DNA of 64,000 nucleotides from Lachnospiraceae bacterium. Its GTDB lineage: Bacteria; Bacillota_A; Clostridia; Lachnospirales; Lachnospiraceae. The notes under the pieces are model-generated. The model saw nothing but the letters and a program-made list of their open reading frames with translations, ran no database searches and was not told the origin of the DNA. Numbering within the stretch: the stretch's first letter is position 1; each line of letters starts with the position of its first letter. A program made the position numbers and the translations under genes. Shown here piece by piece: positions 43,165-52,289 of this stretch. The DNA lies in NCBI GenBank assembly GCA_009911175.1, contig QXWX01000006.1, positions 7,683-71,682 of the forward strand, read 5' to 3'.

Positions 43165-43230
43165 ATGAAGTTGAGAATGGCCCGGATTCTCAGGTTAAGA
43201 ATCCCGTTTCGAAACATTAAAGTTGATTAG
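43165..43230 (+). CDS. Possible 21-residue basic peptide
   Basis: ATG at 43165 follows GGGAGGAAC (close spacing). The peptide MKLRMARILRLRIPFRNIKVD is strongly basic and amphipathic, and a terminator begins at the next base after its stop. It could be a leader or small peptide, or chance. The rest of 43087-43631 shows no gene I can support. Confidence 0.25.
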   Translation: MKLRMARILRLRIPFRNIKVD

Positions 43231-43257
43231 AAAACGCCTGATTTACGGGCGTTTTTC
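43231..43257 (+). terminator. Rho-independent terminator
   Basis: AAAACGCC (43231-43238) pairs with GGCGTTTT (43248-43255), with a T5 run. Confidence 0.8.
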
Positions 43258-43631
43258 TTAATTTGAGAATCAAGGAGTATTTTTTTGTTTCATCCCGCAA
43301 ATGTAGAATTATGTAGAACGTTTTTTAAGGCAGGACGGCAAAAACAGCGCTATAATAGGGTCAAACACAAACCGGCATGTGATTGGATGCATATTTCCCA
43401 AAAGGCACAGACCGGCGGACGGAAGCAGGCGTCATTCTGATGAAAGGGCCGAACGGCCATTGATCACAGGATGCTCTGCAGGCGCATTTTCCGGAACAGG
43501 AAATTGTCCCGCGCAGATATCGCCGCGATTCCGGCCAGCCAAGTTCAGCAGCTGCGGTGCCTGCTGAGGAAAGAAGTACCCGGGGTGTACGGATGTGTAC
43601 TATATATAAATGAATAGAGGAGGGCTTCGTT

Positions 43632-45272
43632 ATGTTTAATGAGGTAGTGACGGACACCAACATCGTTTACTATTTGATGATAGCGGTGGGCGCCGTCGGG
43701 GTGCTGTCAAAGGCAGTCAACCAGATTACTCTTCGCCGTCTGGTCAGGGCGGCGGGCAATATGTCCAAGAGTACACACAAACTGATAAAGCTGGTGCGGG
43801 CGAAATACGAGCACGCGCTGATGCTGCACGACCGGGTAGAAAATGCGGAAGCATTTGTGGAGAAATACATATATGAATACAGAGGATTCCTGCTGCGGAT
43901 CCATACATGGAGACAGATTGAAGTGCAGTCGATCTGGTTTTCCGGGATTCTGGCGGCTTTTGGAGGGATCGTCTGGTACTTGGAAAATGGGTTTTGTGAG
44001 CAGGTCTATCGTTATATCAGTCTTGGGGCGGCGGAAATGGTCCTTCTGTTTGTTATCAGCCAGATTTCGGACGAGCAGTACAAGATTGAGGCGGCCAAAA
44101 ACTACATGGTGGATTATCTGGAAAATGTCTGCGCCATGCGCCGCCGCAAAGCCCGCCAGTCGGAGAAGGACCAGATTAATATCATCCAGCCGGAGACCTC
44201 CCAGGCCCTCCGCGCAAATGGCCGGGATTCCGATGACGGAAAAGAAGCTGCCACAGGAACCGGATTTTTAAAAGGAAAAAAAAATTCCGTTGGAGGCCGG
44301 ACCGCGTCCGAACGTGCCGAAGCTCACGCAAAGCAGCCTGCAAAGTCCAGGGAAGCTCAGGAGGCGCCGGGTTTGTCCATCAGTATCGAAGGTGAGCCCC
44401 GCAGGGCACGTACAGGCGTATCCGGAGACACGGCTCCCCTCTACGGGAGCGCAGAGGAGCTGGCCCGCGTCGCCGGGATCTATGAAGAAGAAATGGGGTC
44501 TGAGGAGGAAGAAGCTCCGGCATACGGAAATATAACCCCGCTGAGACCGGAGGACGCTTCCGAGTATGAAGATTCCGAGCCGGAAGAACAGCCCGCCTTT
44601 GCCTATGAAGGGGCGGCACAGAATGGCCAGTCCGTATCCAGCTATGGAACCGCGGCACAGAATGGCCGGTCCGTATCCAGCTATGGAACCGCGGCACAGA
44701 ACGGCCGGTCCGTATCCAGCTATGGAACTGCGGCACAGAACGGTCAATCCGCTTCCGTTTATGGAACCGCAGCACAAAAAAGCCAGCCCGCTTCCGCCAA
44801 TGGAGGCGCCGCGTCGAAAGGGGGCAGCCCGTCACCTGCATATGGAGCGGCTGCCGGAAAGGGGGTGAACGTCTCCGGGGCTTCGGGCACCTCCCAGATG
44901 AAACGGATCCCCGGCAGATTCCAGGATGTGGTGCAGAGAATGATTGAGGACACTACAGAATACGAGGAAGTCCTGGAGGGCCCACCCTTACCGGAGGAAG
45001 CAGCCCGCCCTGCCGGACACCCCGATATGATCCGTGCAAATGGGGGGCTGTCCCGACAGTCAGCAGAATATTCGGAGCTTGACGCGTCCTATGGAGACGG
45101 GGAGGACCTGAGAGATTATGATAGGTCAAGACATAAAAACCGCAAAAAGGGCGATGCCGCAAGGCAGGTCATCCGCCGTACCATGAAAGGAAATCCGGAA
45201 TTATCGGACCGCGAGGAATCCACCTTAAAGGAGGAAGCCATCCGCCAGATACTGGAAGAATTTCTTGCATAA
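43632..45272 (+). CDS. Membrane protein with hypervariable repeat tail (unknown)
   Basis: Protein of 546 residues with no family I recognise. One hydrophobic stretch lies at about 11-29 and two at about 97-115 and 125-142. A helical region between them (KSTHKLIKLVRAKYEHALML) suggests a coiled coil. From residue 165 the protein is hydrophilic and low in complexity, and includes five 13-residue repeats of the type TAAQNGRSVSSYG. The last 90 residues (IPGRFQDVVQRMIEDTTEYE to IRQILEEFLA) are again well ordered and may interact with a partner. The start follows GAGGAGG. It precedes pgi, but a promoter for pgi overlaps its stop. Confidence 0.8.
   Translation: MFNEVVTDTNIVYYLMIAVGAVGVLSKAVNQITLRRLVRAAGNMSKSTHKLIKLVRAKYEHALMLHDRVENAEAFVEKYIYEYRGFLLRIHTWRQIEVQSIWFSGILAAFGGIVWYLENGFCEQVYRYISLGAAEMVLLFVISQISDEQYKIEAAKNYMVDYLENVCAMRRRKARQSEKDQINIIQPETSQALRANGRDSDDGKEAATGTGFLKGKKNSVGGRTASERAEAHAKQPAKSREAQEAPGLSISIEGEPRRARTGVSGDTAPLYGSAEELARVAGIYEEEMGSEEEEAPAYGNITPLRPEDASEYEDSEPEEQPAFAYEGAAQNGQSVSSYGTAAQNGRSVSSYGTAAQNGRSVSSYGTAAQNGQSASVYGTAAQKSQPASANGGAASKGGSPSPAYGAAAGKGVNVSGASGTSQMKRIPGRFQDVVQRMIEDTTEYEEVLEGPPLPEEAARPAGHPDMIRANGGLSRQSAEYSELDASYGDGEDLRDYDRSRHKNRKKGDAARQVIRRTMKGNPELSDREESTLKEEAIRQILEEFLA
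44613..44807 (+). repeat. Coding minisatellite, five 39-bp units
   Basis: Units begin at 44613, 44652, 44691, 44730 and 44769. Units 2 and 3 are nearly identical; unit 5 is diverged. Each unit encodes 13 residues, so copy-number change keeps the frame. Confidence 0.85.
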
Positions 45273-45293
45273 AACAGCCAGATTTGGTAAAAT
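45265..45293 (+). promoter_or_regulatory. Promoter of pgi
   Basis: TTGCAT (45265-45270), 17-nt spacer, TAAAAT (45288-45293). Confidence 0.55.
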
Positions 45294-45389
45294 ATGTACA
45301 GCAGGTACCAATGGATTCCTCCCCAGCGCATTTCCACAGGCCGCGGTCAGGAAACCTTAAGAGTACAGAAGCAGAAAGGAAGGTTAACG

Positions 45390-46739
45390 ATGGCTAACAA
45401 AGTGACATTTGATTACTCAAAGGCAACAGGTTTTATTCAGGAACACGAGATGCAGTATATGAGCGAGCTTGCGGCACAGGCGAAGGACAAGCTTGTATCC
45501 AAGAGCGGCGCAGGGAATGATTTCGTAGGCTGGGTCGATCTCCCGGTAGACTACGATAAAGAAGAATTTGCCCGTATTCAGAAAGCGGCGGACAAGATCC
45601 GTGAGGATTCCGAAGTGCTTCTGGTGATCGGGATCGGCGGTTCCTACCTTGGGGCAAGGGCTGCGATCGAATTTTTGGGACATTCCTTTGCAAATATCGT
45701 TTCCAAAGACGTCAGAAAATCTCCGGAGATCTATTTCGTTGGAAACAGTATCAGCAGCACCTACATCAGTGACCTGATCGAAGTTGTGGGAGACAGAGAT
45801 TTCTCCATCAATATGATATCCAAGTCGGGAACAACGACAGAGCCGGCGATCGCCTTCCGCGTATTTAAAGAGATTCTGGAAAAGAAATATGGAAAGGAAG
45901 AGGCTTCAAAGAGAATATATGCTACCACCGATAAAGCAAGAGGAGCTTTGAAGAATCTTGCCACAGAAGAGGGGTATGAGTCCTTTGTCGTGCCGGACGA
46001 CGTCGGCGGACGTTTTTCCGTACTGACGGCAGTCGGCCTGCTCCCCATCGCAGTCAGCGGTGTGGACATCAACGAGCTGATGGAAGGCGCGGCAGCAGGA
46101 AGAAAGGCCGCTTTGGAAAATGATTTCGCGGAAAATGATGCAATGCAGTACGCGGCAGTCCGCAACATCCTCCTTCGTAAAGGAAAAACCGTAGAAGTTC
46201 TGGCGAACTATGAGCCAAGCCTGCATTATGTATCTGAGTGGTGGAAACAGCTCTATGGAGAGAGCGAGGGTAAGGACCAGAAGGGAATCTTCCCGGCATC
46301 TGTTGACCTGACAACAGACCTGCACTCCATGGGACAGTTTATTCAGGACGGCAACAGAATCCTGTTTGAGACCGTATTAAATGTGGAAAAATCCAGGGCG
46401 GAGATCGTGATGAACGAGGAACCGGTTGATCTGGACGGCCTCAATTATCTGAAAGGAAAGACCGTTGATTTTATAAATAAGAGCGCCATGAACGGAACCA
46501 TTCTTGCCCACACAGACGGCAATGTTCCGAACCTCATGGTGAAGATTCCGGAGCAGAACGCATTTTATCTGGGACAGTTGTTCTACTTCTTTGAGTTCGC
46601 CTGCGGCGTGAGCGGATACTTACTCGGCGTGAATCCGTTCAACCAGCCGGGCGTGGAGAGTTATAAGCGGAACATGTTCGCGCTGCTCGGAAAACCAGGA
46701 TATGAAGAAGAAAGAGAAGCATTGTTGAAGAGATTGTAA
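45390..46739 (+). CDS. pgi: Glucose-6-phosphate isomerase
   Basis: Glycolytic enzyme that interconverts glucose 6-phosphate and fructose 6-phosphate in the cytosol. At 449 residues it has the short length typical of Firmicutes. The phosphate-binding [17 protein letters not shown], the family segment [16 protein letters not shown] and the C-terminal [13 protein letters not shown] are all present. The ATG at 45390 (MANKVTFDY) follows AGGAAGG; the frame is open further upstream, but that part overlaps the promoter. A strong terminator follows. Confidence 0.97.
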   Translation: MANKVTFDYSKATGFIQEHEMQYMSELAAQAKDKLVSKSGAGNDFVGWVDLPVDYDKEEFARIQKAADKIREDSEVLLVIGIGGSYLGARAAIEFLGHSFANIVSKDVRKSPEIYFVGNSISSTYISDLIEVVGDRDFSINMISKSGTTTEPAIAFRVFKEILEKKYGKEEASKRIYATTDKARGALKNLATEEGYESFVVPDDVGGRFSVLTAVGLLPIAVSGVDINELMEGAAAGRKAALENDFAENDAMQYAAVRNILLRKGKTVEVLANYEPSLHYVSEWWKQLYGESEGKDQKGIFPASVDLTTDLHSMGQFIQDGNRILFETVLNVEKSRAEIVMNEEPVDLDGLNYLKGKTVDFINKSAMNGTILAHTDGNVPNLMVKIPEQNAFYLGQLFYFFEFACGVSGYLLGVNPFNQPGVESYKRNMFALLGKPGYEEEREALLKRL

Positions 46740-46763
46740 GAGGTTGTAGGAAGTTCTAAGATG

Positions 46764-46800
46764 ACCGGCCATGCATGGATGAGACTGCATGGCCGGTTTT
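46764..46800 (+). terminator. Terminator of pgi
   Basis: ACCGGCCATGCA (46764-46775) pairs perfectly with 46786-46797, followed by TTT. Confidence 0.88.
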
Positions 46801-46837
46801 ATGATGTTGTTGAATATGCACAAAAATAAAAATTAGA

Positions 46838-46867
46838 TTGACACAAAATTGTGGGTTATGGTAAGAT
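46838..46867 (+). promoter_or_regulatory. Promoter of the riboswitch-permease unit
   Basis: TTGACA (46838-46843), 18-nt spacer, TAAGAT (46862-46867), about 45 bases before the aptamer. Confidence 0.6.
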
Positions 46868-46915
46868 GTTATTAACAGAAAATAAAAAGAATAAAAATTT
46901 AATGCATAAGTATTT

Positions 46916-46986
46916 GAGAGCTTATATATATCCGAGATTGGTCGGATGTTTCTACTAACTACCGTAATAGTTAACTATAAGTTTTC
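46916..46986 (+). promoter_or_regulatory. Purine riboswitch aptamer, guanine class, shortened P2
   Basis: P1 is an 11-bp helix (46916-46926 with 46976-46986, two wobbles). J2/3 contains the signature GTTTCTAC (46948-46955). P3 (TAACTA and TAGTTA) closes the loop CCGTAA. The specificity base just 5' of the P1 3' strand is C (46975), which defines guanine/hypoxanthine binders, whereas adenine binders have U. P2 and L2 are shorter than usual (about 4-5 bp with GATTGG). An NCS2 purine permease follows, supporting the call. I found no clear terminator in the expression platform 46987-47262; T-rich runs lie near 47070 and 47140. Confidence 0.85.
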
Positions 46987-47262
46987 ATATCGTGAACGGA
47001 TTTGGGTATGCAGTTCGTGTTGCAGGAAAACCAGGTCGGACAGATATGAAGCTTTGGAAGAACGGCGGTAGTTTTTGTTTTTATTATAACGATCCCAAAC
47101 AGCGGACGGGCCTGCGGCCGACTGTTCAGAACCGTTACATTTTTTCAGATAAGGTTATGCATGAAGTTTTTAATGGGGGGTGGGAGAGTTTCGAAAATGG
47201 AGGAGCTTTAAGGAGCTGATTCGACTAGATCACAAGACACGAAAGAACAGGAGGAATGAACT

Positions 47263-48657
47263 ATGGAGAACAATAATAATCAGGGCTTTTTGGAAAAGGT
47301 CTTTCACTTGTCGGAGAATCATACGGATGTAAAGACGGAGTTCATTGCGGGCGTTACGACATTTATGACGATGGCATATATCCTGGCGGTCAATCCCAAT
47401 ATCCTGAGCGCGTCCGGAATGGACGCGGGGGCCGTATTCACGGCGACAGCTTTGGCATCCCTTGTGGCAACTCTGTTGATGGCGGCCTTTGCGAATTATC
47501 CGTTCGTACTGGCACCCGGCATGGGGCTGAACGCGTATTTTGCGTATACAGTAGTCCTGCAGATGGGATATACCTGGCAGATGGCTTTGGCGGCAGTATT
47601 TGTGGAAGGTCTTATTTTCATTTTGCTGTCACTGACCAACGTGCGGGAGGCTATTTTCAATGCGATCCCCATGAACCTGAAGCATGCGGTATCCGTAGGT
47701 ATCGGCCTCTTCATTGCGTTTATCGGGCTGCAGAACGCGAAGATCGTGGTGGACAGCGCAACATTGGTATCCGTGTATTCTTTCAAGGGCTCCATTGAGG
47801 CAGGAACATTTCAGGCAGAAGGGATCACGGTCCTGCTGGCTCTCATCGGCATCCTGCTGACGGCTGTCCTGGTTGTGAAAAATGTAAAAGGCAACATCCT
47901 GTGGGGAATCCTGGGCACATGGATTTTGGGAATCATCTGCGAGCTGGTGGGCCTGTATCGTCCGGATCCGGAGCTGGGCATGTTCAGTGTGCTGCCGGAT
48001 TTCAGCTCAGGCTTCGGAATCCCGAGCATGGCGCCGACCTTCTTTAAAATGGATTTCAGCGGGATCCTGTCCCTGAATTTCCTGACCATTATGTTTGCGT
48101 TTCTATTTGTGGATATGTTTGATACGCTGGGAACGCTGATCGGTGTGGCATCCAAGGCGGATATGCTGGATGAGGACGGAAAGCTTCCGAAGATTAAGGG
48201 CGCTCTGATGTCTGACGCGGTGGGAACTTCCTTGGGCGCGGTATTCGGAACTTCTACAACAACGACTTTTGTAGAGAGCGCTTCCGGTGTTGCCGAGGGA
48301 GGACGGACCGGACTTACGGCAGTGGTATCGGCCGCGCTGTTCGGATTGGCGCTGTTCCTGTCTCCGATCTTTCTGGCGATTCCGTCCTTTGCGACGGCTC
48401 CGGCATTGATCGTGGTTGGATTTTTGATGATCACGTCCATTACGAAAATTGATTTCGCGGATTATACCGAGGCGCTTCCCTGCTATATCAGCATGATCGC
48501 AATGCCGTTCATGTACAGCATTTCCGAAGGGATCGCAATGGGAGTGATCTCCTATGTGGTGATCAACCTGCTGACAGGCCGCGCGAAGGAGAAGAAGATC
48601 AGCCTGCTGATGTATGTGCTTGCGGTGCTGTTTGTCCTAAAATATATTCTGATTTAG
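47263..48657 (+). CDS. NCS2-family guanine/hypoxanthine permease (PbuG/AzgA-like)
   Basis: Membrane nucleobase permease of 464 residues with about twelve hydrophobic segments. The AzgA-like N-terminus (DVKTEFIAGVTTFMTMAYIL, AVNPNIL), FVLAPGMGLNAYFAYTVV and the motif TSTTTTFVESASGVAEGGRT identify the purine branch of NCS2. The start follows AGGAGG. The guanine-class riboswitch in its leader indicates that intracellular guanine or hypoxanthine shuts off uptake. Confidence 0.93.
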   Translation: MENNNNQGFLEKVFHLSENHTDVKTEFIAGVTTFMTMAYILAVNPNILSASGMDAGAVFTATALASLVATLLMAAFANYPFVLAPGMGLNAYFAYTVVLQMGYTWQMALAAVFVEGLIFILLSLTNVREAIFNAIPMNLKHAVSVGIGLFIAFIGLQNAKIVVDSATLVSVYSFKGSIEAGTFQAEGITVLLALIGILLTAVLVVKNVKGNILWGILGTWILGIICELVGLYRPDPELGMFSVLPDFSSGFGIPSMAPTFFKMDFSGILSLNFLTIMFAFLFVDMFDTLGTLIGVASKADMLDEDGKLPKIKGALMSDAVGTSLGAVFGTSTTTTFVESASGVAEGGRTGLTAVVSAALFGLALFLSPIFLAIPSFATAPALIVVGFLMITSITKIDFADYTEALPCYISMIAMPFMYSISEGIAMGVISYVVINLLTGRAKEKKISLLMYVLAVLFVLKYILI

Positions 48658-48751
48658 GAACTGCGTTATACGGCACTGCCGCGCGGAGTCTGGTACGGTA
48701 AATGCCGTGCGGTCGGAACGCGAAGATGCAATTGATATCTGAGGATCAGAA

Positions 48752-48787
48752 CCGCCGGAGACATGGGAACACCTCTCCGGCGGCTTT
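48752..48787 (+). terminator. Terminator of the NCS2 permease gene
   Basis: CCGCCGGAGA (48752-48761) pairs with 48774-48783; TTTT follows. Confidence 0.82.
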
Positions 48788-48845
48788 TCCTGTCCTTTTT
48801 TCCCATTACATGCTTGCCTGAATCGAAAAAATATAGTACCATAGA

Positions 48846-48883
48846 GTTACATGTCACGCCTGATAAGGGCGCGGCCTGTAATT
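48846..48883. repeat. Diverged copy of the 37-bp palindromic element
   Basis: GTTACATGTCACGCCTG is identical to the left arm at 14352, but the right arm is decayed (GGCCTGTAAT). A pentamer ATAGA occurs on both sides (48841-48845, 48884-48888). It lies between the permease terminator and the FHA gene. Confidence 0.6.
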
Positions 48884-48963
48884 ATAGAAAATACAAATGA
48901 AAAAATGTATTTTAGGCAGTGGCACTGTTTGAAGGCTGTCGATATACAAAGGAGTGAATACAT

Positions 48964-49617
48964 ATGCAGTATCTGGTTATAATGGGAATATTGATCGCTG
49001 TCGCGGTGATTTTGATCATTATCATCATCACAGCCCTGGTGAAGAGCCGTCAGGACGACGGGGAGAAGTATGAGGACGACGATGAAGAAGATGACTATGA
49101 TGACGGATACGATGAGGAAGCTGAGGAAGCGCCCCGCCATATGAGTGAGGAGTATGATGAGCAAAGGGAGCCGGAACAGGAAGAAGGCCCGCTCATTGTA
49201 GGACAGGGCAGGCGTCCGCGGGAAGGCGCTCATGCGGAGGAAGGCCGGAACCGGCCGGGCGAAGAGCCGGGAGGGAGGCGGTCTTCCGAGAAGAAGCTCT
49301 GGAAGCTGGCTTTGGAGAATCTGACCACCTGGCAGAAATTCACGTTTATTTTTTATGAAAATCTCGGGATTGGAAGGGGACACAGTGTCCCGCAGCTTGA
49401 AAAGTTTCTGTCCATTGGAGACGACCCGAGGGTGTCAAAGCTGCACTGTGCAATCATCCAGAAGGAGGGTAAGCTCTACCTGAAGGACATGGGGTCCCGG
49501 AACGGAACCTACCTCAACGGCAAGCGGGTGACCCAGCCCGTACTGCTCCAGAGGGACGACATCATCGGGATGGGCGAGACTGAGATTGAGATACAGAGTA
49601 TGATGAGAGAAAAATAA
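48964..49617 (+). CDS. Membrane-anchored FHA-domain protein
   Basis: Protein of 217 residues. An N-terminal membrane helix (about 3-25) is followed by a strongly acidic, disordered stretch (DDDEEDDYDDGYDEEAEE) and a C-terminal FHA domain (about 125-212) with the phosphothreonine-binding pattern GRGHS, SKLHCAI and GSRNGTYLNG. It should recruit Thr-phosphorylated partners, such as targets of a PASTA kinase, to the membrane. The start follows AAAGGAG. The peptidoglycan carboxypeptidase gene comes next, so a role in envelope control is likely. Confidence 0.87.
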   Translation: MQYLVIMGILIAVAVILIIIIITALVKSRQDDGEKYEDDDEEDDYDDGYDEEAEEAPRHMSEEYDEQREPEQEEGPLIVGQGRRPREGAHAEEGRNRPGEEPGGRRSSEKKLWKLALENLTTWQKFTFIFYENLGIGRGHSVPQLEKFLSIGDDPRVSKLHCAIIQKEGKLYLKDMGSRNGTYLNGKRVTQPVLLQRDDIIGMGETEIEIQSMMREK

Positions 49618-49677
49618 AATGCTGCTCGGTATGGAATGGCCTGTACCCGGCGGGAATCAGTGCAGCAGTTGGAGAAA

Positions 49678-49721
49678 ATATCCAGCCCTTTGCCGGAGGT
49701 AATCGAAAAGGGGCTGGATAT
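49678..49721. repeat. 11-bp stem hairpin after the FHA gene
   Basis: ATATCCAGCCC (49678-49688) pairs with 49711-49721. A second small stem, GAAAAGC with GCTTTTC (49743-49768), lies before the carboxypeptidase start. Either could be a weak terminator. Confidence 0.5.
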
Positions 49722-49792
49722 CGTTGTGTATCATCGTATGCGGAAAAGCAGCCGACAGCAGGCTTTTCTTACATGAAGTATGGAGGTTCTGT

Positions 49793-51721
49793 ATGATAGG
49801 AAAAAAGATCCTGGCAGGGGCAATGGCGGCATTACTTCTTGCGGCATGTCCCGGATTAGAGAGTTGTGCAGAGGAAGGGCAGGAGACTCCCGCGGCGGAA
49901 GGCGCGGAAGCACCCCAGCCGGAAAAGACGCCCGAGGAGCTGGCTGCGGAGGAAGAAGCCAGAAAAAACGCGATTTATGAGATCGTACCTGACTCCAATA
50001 ATCTGCCCGGATGGCCGGAAGGGCCGAAGGTCCATGCGGCGTCGGCCATTGTAATGGATATGGAGAGCGGTGCGGTTCTCTACGCAAAGGCGGCGGAGGA
50101 ACAGCATTTTCCTGCCAGCATCACGAAGCTTTTGACTACGCTGGTAGCGCTGGAGACGGGGGAACCCGACGATACGGTGACGTTCTCGGAGGACAGCATC
50201 AGCTTTCTGGAGCCGGGGGATGCCAGTGTCGGAATGCTTGTGGGTGAGCAGCTCAGCCTCAATGACGCGCTGCATGCGGTCCTGCTTGCTTCGGCAAATG
50301 AAGTCTCCTACGCGGTGGCGGAGAATATGGGGATCAAGATGGGCGGGACTTACCAGACCTTCATTGACCGGATGAATGAGCGGGCCGTCGAACTGGGATG
50401 TACGGGTTCTCATTGGGTCAATGCCAACGGTCTGCATGACGATCAGCATTTTACAACGGCTCATGATATGGCGCGGATTGCAGCGGCAGTTTATCAGTAT
50501 GAACCGTTCCAGCATCTGATGGGTTCGCTGGAATATACCATTGCGCCCACCAGTCTGAAAAATGAGCCCCGGACCTGCTGGCAGAATCACAAGATGCTCT
50601 GGCCGGAGAATGAATATTATTACGAATTTTGCCGGGGCGGGAAGACCGGATATACGGACCAGTCGGGAACAACGCTGGTGACCATGGCCGATAACGGGCA
50701 GATGCGCCTGGCGGCGGTGGTGATGGCAGATTACGGGGTACAGGCCTATGAGGACACCCGGGCTATGCTGGATTACGCGTTCGGCAATTTTACCAAGGTG
50801 ACCATTGCGGACAAGGAGACGTCCGGTGATATTGAGACCTTTCAGGATGAGGGGGCATATGTGGTCCTCCCCGCGGGGGTTGATTTTACGCAGCTGGAAT
50901 GTCAGATTTCCACGGCAGAAGGAGAGGCGGAGACAGAAGAGGTTTCCTTTGACCGGTGGATCGAGGTGCTGACTGCGCCGCCGGCTCCTCCGGCGGAGAC
51001 TCCGGCAGAGGGAGAGCAGCCGGGGCAGGAAGGAACGGACGGGACTCCGGCAGGCGCGCCGGCGGATGGAGCGCAGCCGGGAGCCGAGGGAGCAGCGGAT
51101 GGTTCTCAGCCTGGGGCCGAGGGAACGGCAGATGGTTCTCAGCCGGGCACAGAGGGATCACCGGCTGCAGACGGAGCGGTTCCGGCTTCTGCGGAAGGCG
51201 CGCGGCCGGGAACGGACGGAGTTGCTCCGGCCGGCGCAGAAGGCGCACAGCCAGGGACAGACGGGACGCGGCCGGAAGCAGGAAAGAGCGGAGATGCCTC
51301 CGGCAATCAGGGCTTATCCGGAACCGGGGAGAATCCGGACGATGTATCCTCCGGTCAGGACGGAGAAGATCCGGCGTCAGGAACAGCCGGGAACAAAGAG
51401 AATGATGCCGGGTCCGGCAGCGAAAGGGCCGGAACGATCGTTTATACCTATGCAGGCCAGGAGGCCGGTCATGCGGCAGTGGTTTTGAATCAGTCCTATT
51501 TTGGAGAGGGATCGGAAATAGAGTGGACGCCTGCGGACGGCAGCAAGAGGAAAAGCAAAGAAACTGCCCCGAAAAAACTGGGCGGGCTTTCCACAAGACA
51601 GATGATCATTGCGGGCGGAGTGGCAGTGCTGCTGGTTGTGATCGTGTGTGCAGGCATGAGCAGACGGAAGAGGACACAGGAGAGAAAAAGACGGAACCGG
51701 AAAAATAAGAAAACCTCTTGA
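49793..51721 (+). CDS. D-alanyl-D-alanine carboxypeptidase (PBP5-like) with repeat linker
   Basis: Serine DD-carboxypeptidase of 642 residues that trims peptidoglycan stem peptides. A signal sequence (MIGKKILAGAMAALLLAACP) is followed by the S11-family catalytic domain with SITK (about 108), SAN (about 165) and KTGYTDQ (about 282). After about residue 405 there is a Gly/Ala/Pro/Glu linker with degenerate repeats of the type GSQPGAEGTAD. The C-terminus has a membrane helix and a basic tail (RRKRTQERKRRNRKNKK). Usual PBP5 enzymes end with a short amphipathic anchor, so this one is tethered differently. The start follows GGAGG. Confidence 0.92.
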   Translation: MIGKKILAGAMAALLLAACPGLESCAEEGQETPAAEGAEAPQPEKTPEELAAEEEARKNAIYEIVPDSNNLPGWPEGPKVHAASAIVMDMESGAVLYAKAAEEQHFPASITKLLTTLVALETGEPDDTVTFSEDSISFLEPGDASVGMLVGEQLSLNDALHAVLLASANEVSYAVAENMGIKMGGTYQTFIDRMNERAVELGCTGSHWVNANGLHDDQHFTTAHDMARIAAAVYQYEPFQHLMGSLEYTIAPTSLKNEPRTCWQNHKMLWPENEYYYEFCRGGKTGYTDQSGTTLVTMADNGQMRLAAVVMADYGVQAYEDTRAMLDYAFGNFTKVTIADKETSGDIETFQDEGAYVVLPAGVDFTQLECQISTAEGEAETEEVSFDRWIEVLTAPPAPPAETPAEGEQPGQEGTDGTPAGAPADGAQPGAEGAADGSQPGAEGTADGSQPGTEGSPAADGAVPASAEGARPGTDGVAPAGAEGAQPGTDGTRPEAGKSGDASGNQGLSGTGENPDDVSSGQDGEDPASGTAGNKENDAGSGSERAGTIVYTYAGQEAGHAAVVLNQSYFGEGSEIEWTPADGSKRKSKETAPKKLGGLSTRQMIIAGGVAVLLVVIVCAGMSRRKRTQERKRRNRKNKKTS

Positions 51722-51746
51722 CTAATCCGCCTCTTCTACTTATAAT
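51718..51746 (+). promoter_or_regulatory. Promoter of the ileS leader
   Basis: TTGACT (51718-51723), 17-nt spacer, TATAAT (51741-51746). Confidence 0.75.
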
Positions 51747-51782
51747 ATCTCTGTGGTAAAAAACTGAGAATACAAAAAGACC

Positions 51783-52188
51783 ATGACGGAGACAGTAGGA
51801 AGAACTCTGAAGCTTCAAGCGAGCCGGAGATGGTGAGAGCCCGGTACAAGTAAGGTCTTTCTGAAGATCACTCCCGAGTTGCAGCAACCGAACCCCGGCA
51901 TAGTTCCCAGTCGGTATACGAACCCCGCCGGACAGTAGGTGCTGACGGTATCCGCCGTTACCGGAATCCATACCTTACCGGACGAAGTCCGCCTGCCCCA
52001 CAGGGGCATGTATTAAGGGATGCCCTTTGGGTATAAATGACAAAGAGGTCAGAACACCGTGTTTTACAGGAAACAGCATTTTCACTGTTTTCCCCGTCAA
52101 AAAGGACACCGGATCTGAACAGATGTTGTAACAGGTGGTATCAACGGAGCATACGCTTCCGTCCTATTACAGGACGGGAGCATTTTTG
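51783..52188 (+). promoter_or_regulatory. T-box riboswitch (tRNA-Ile) with an unusually long middle
   Basis: Stem I is recognisable by the distal GAGCCGGAGATGGTGAGAGC and by the specifier loop GAAGATCACTCC, whose ATC is an isoleucine codon. The T-box sequence AACAGGTGGTATC (52130-52142) has TGGT to pair with the ACCA end of tRNA-Ile. The terminator stem (GCTTCCGTCCT, 52155-52165, with 52171-52181) is followed by T5. The distance from specifier to T-box is about 265 nt, longer than usual, and contains a piece of the dispersed repeat (52015-52036). It should allow ileS transcription when uncharged tRNA-Ile accumulates. Confidence 0.88.
52015..52036 (+). repeat. Partial dispersed repeat inside the T-box leader
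   Basis: GGGATGCCCTTTGGGTATA matches the right half of the repeat at 4646-4693. Confidence 0.55.
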
Positions 52189-52289
52189 TTCTATAGGCAG
52201 TTTCTATGAATTTTCCGATAGAACAAAGACCTCCGGAGAGAGTGCTGTGCGTCATACAGGACAGATGCCGCGACGCGGCCGCCGCAGGT

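Noticed and set aside
44613..44807. Possible CRISPR-like repeat, 39-bp units
   Set aside because: Units are contiguous without spacers and are translated in frame.
46992..47219. 75-codon frame downstream of the riboswitch
   Set aside because: It lies in the riboswitch expression platform, lacks a ribosome site and has no protein-like pattern.
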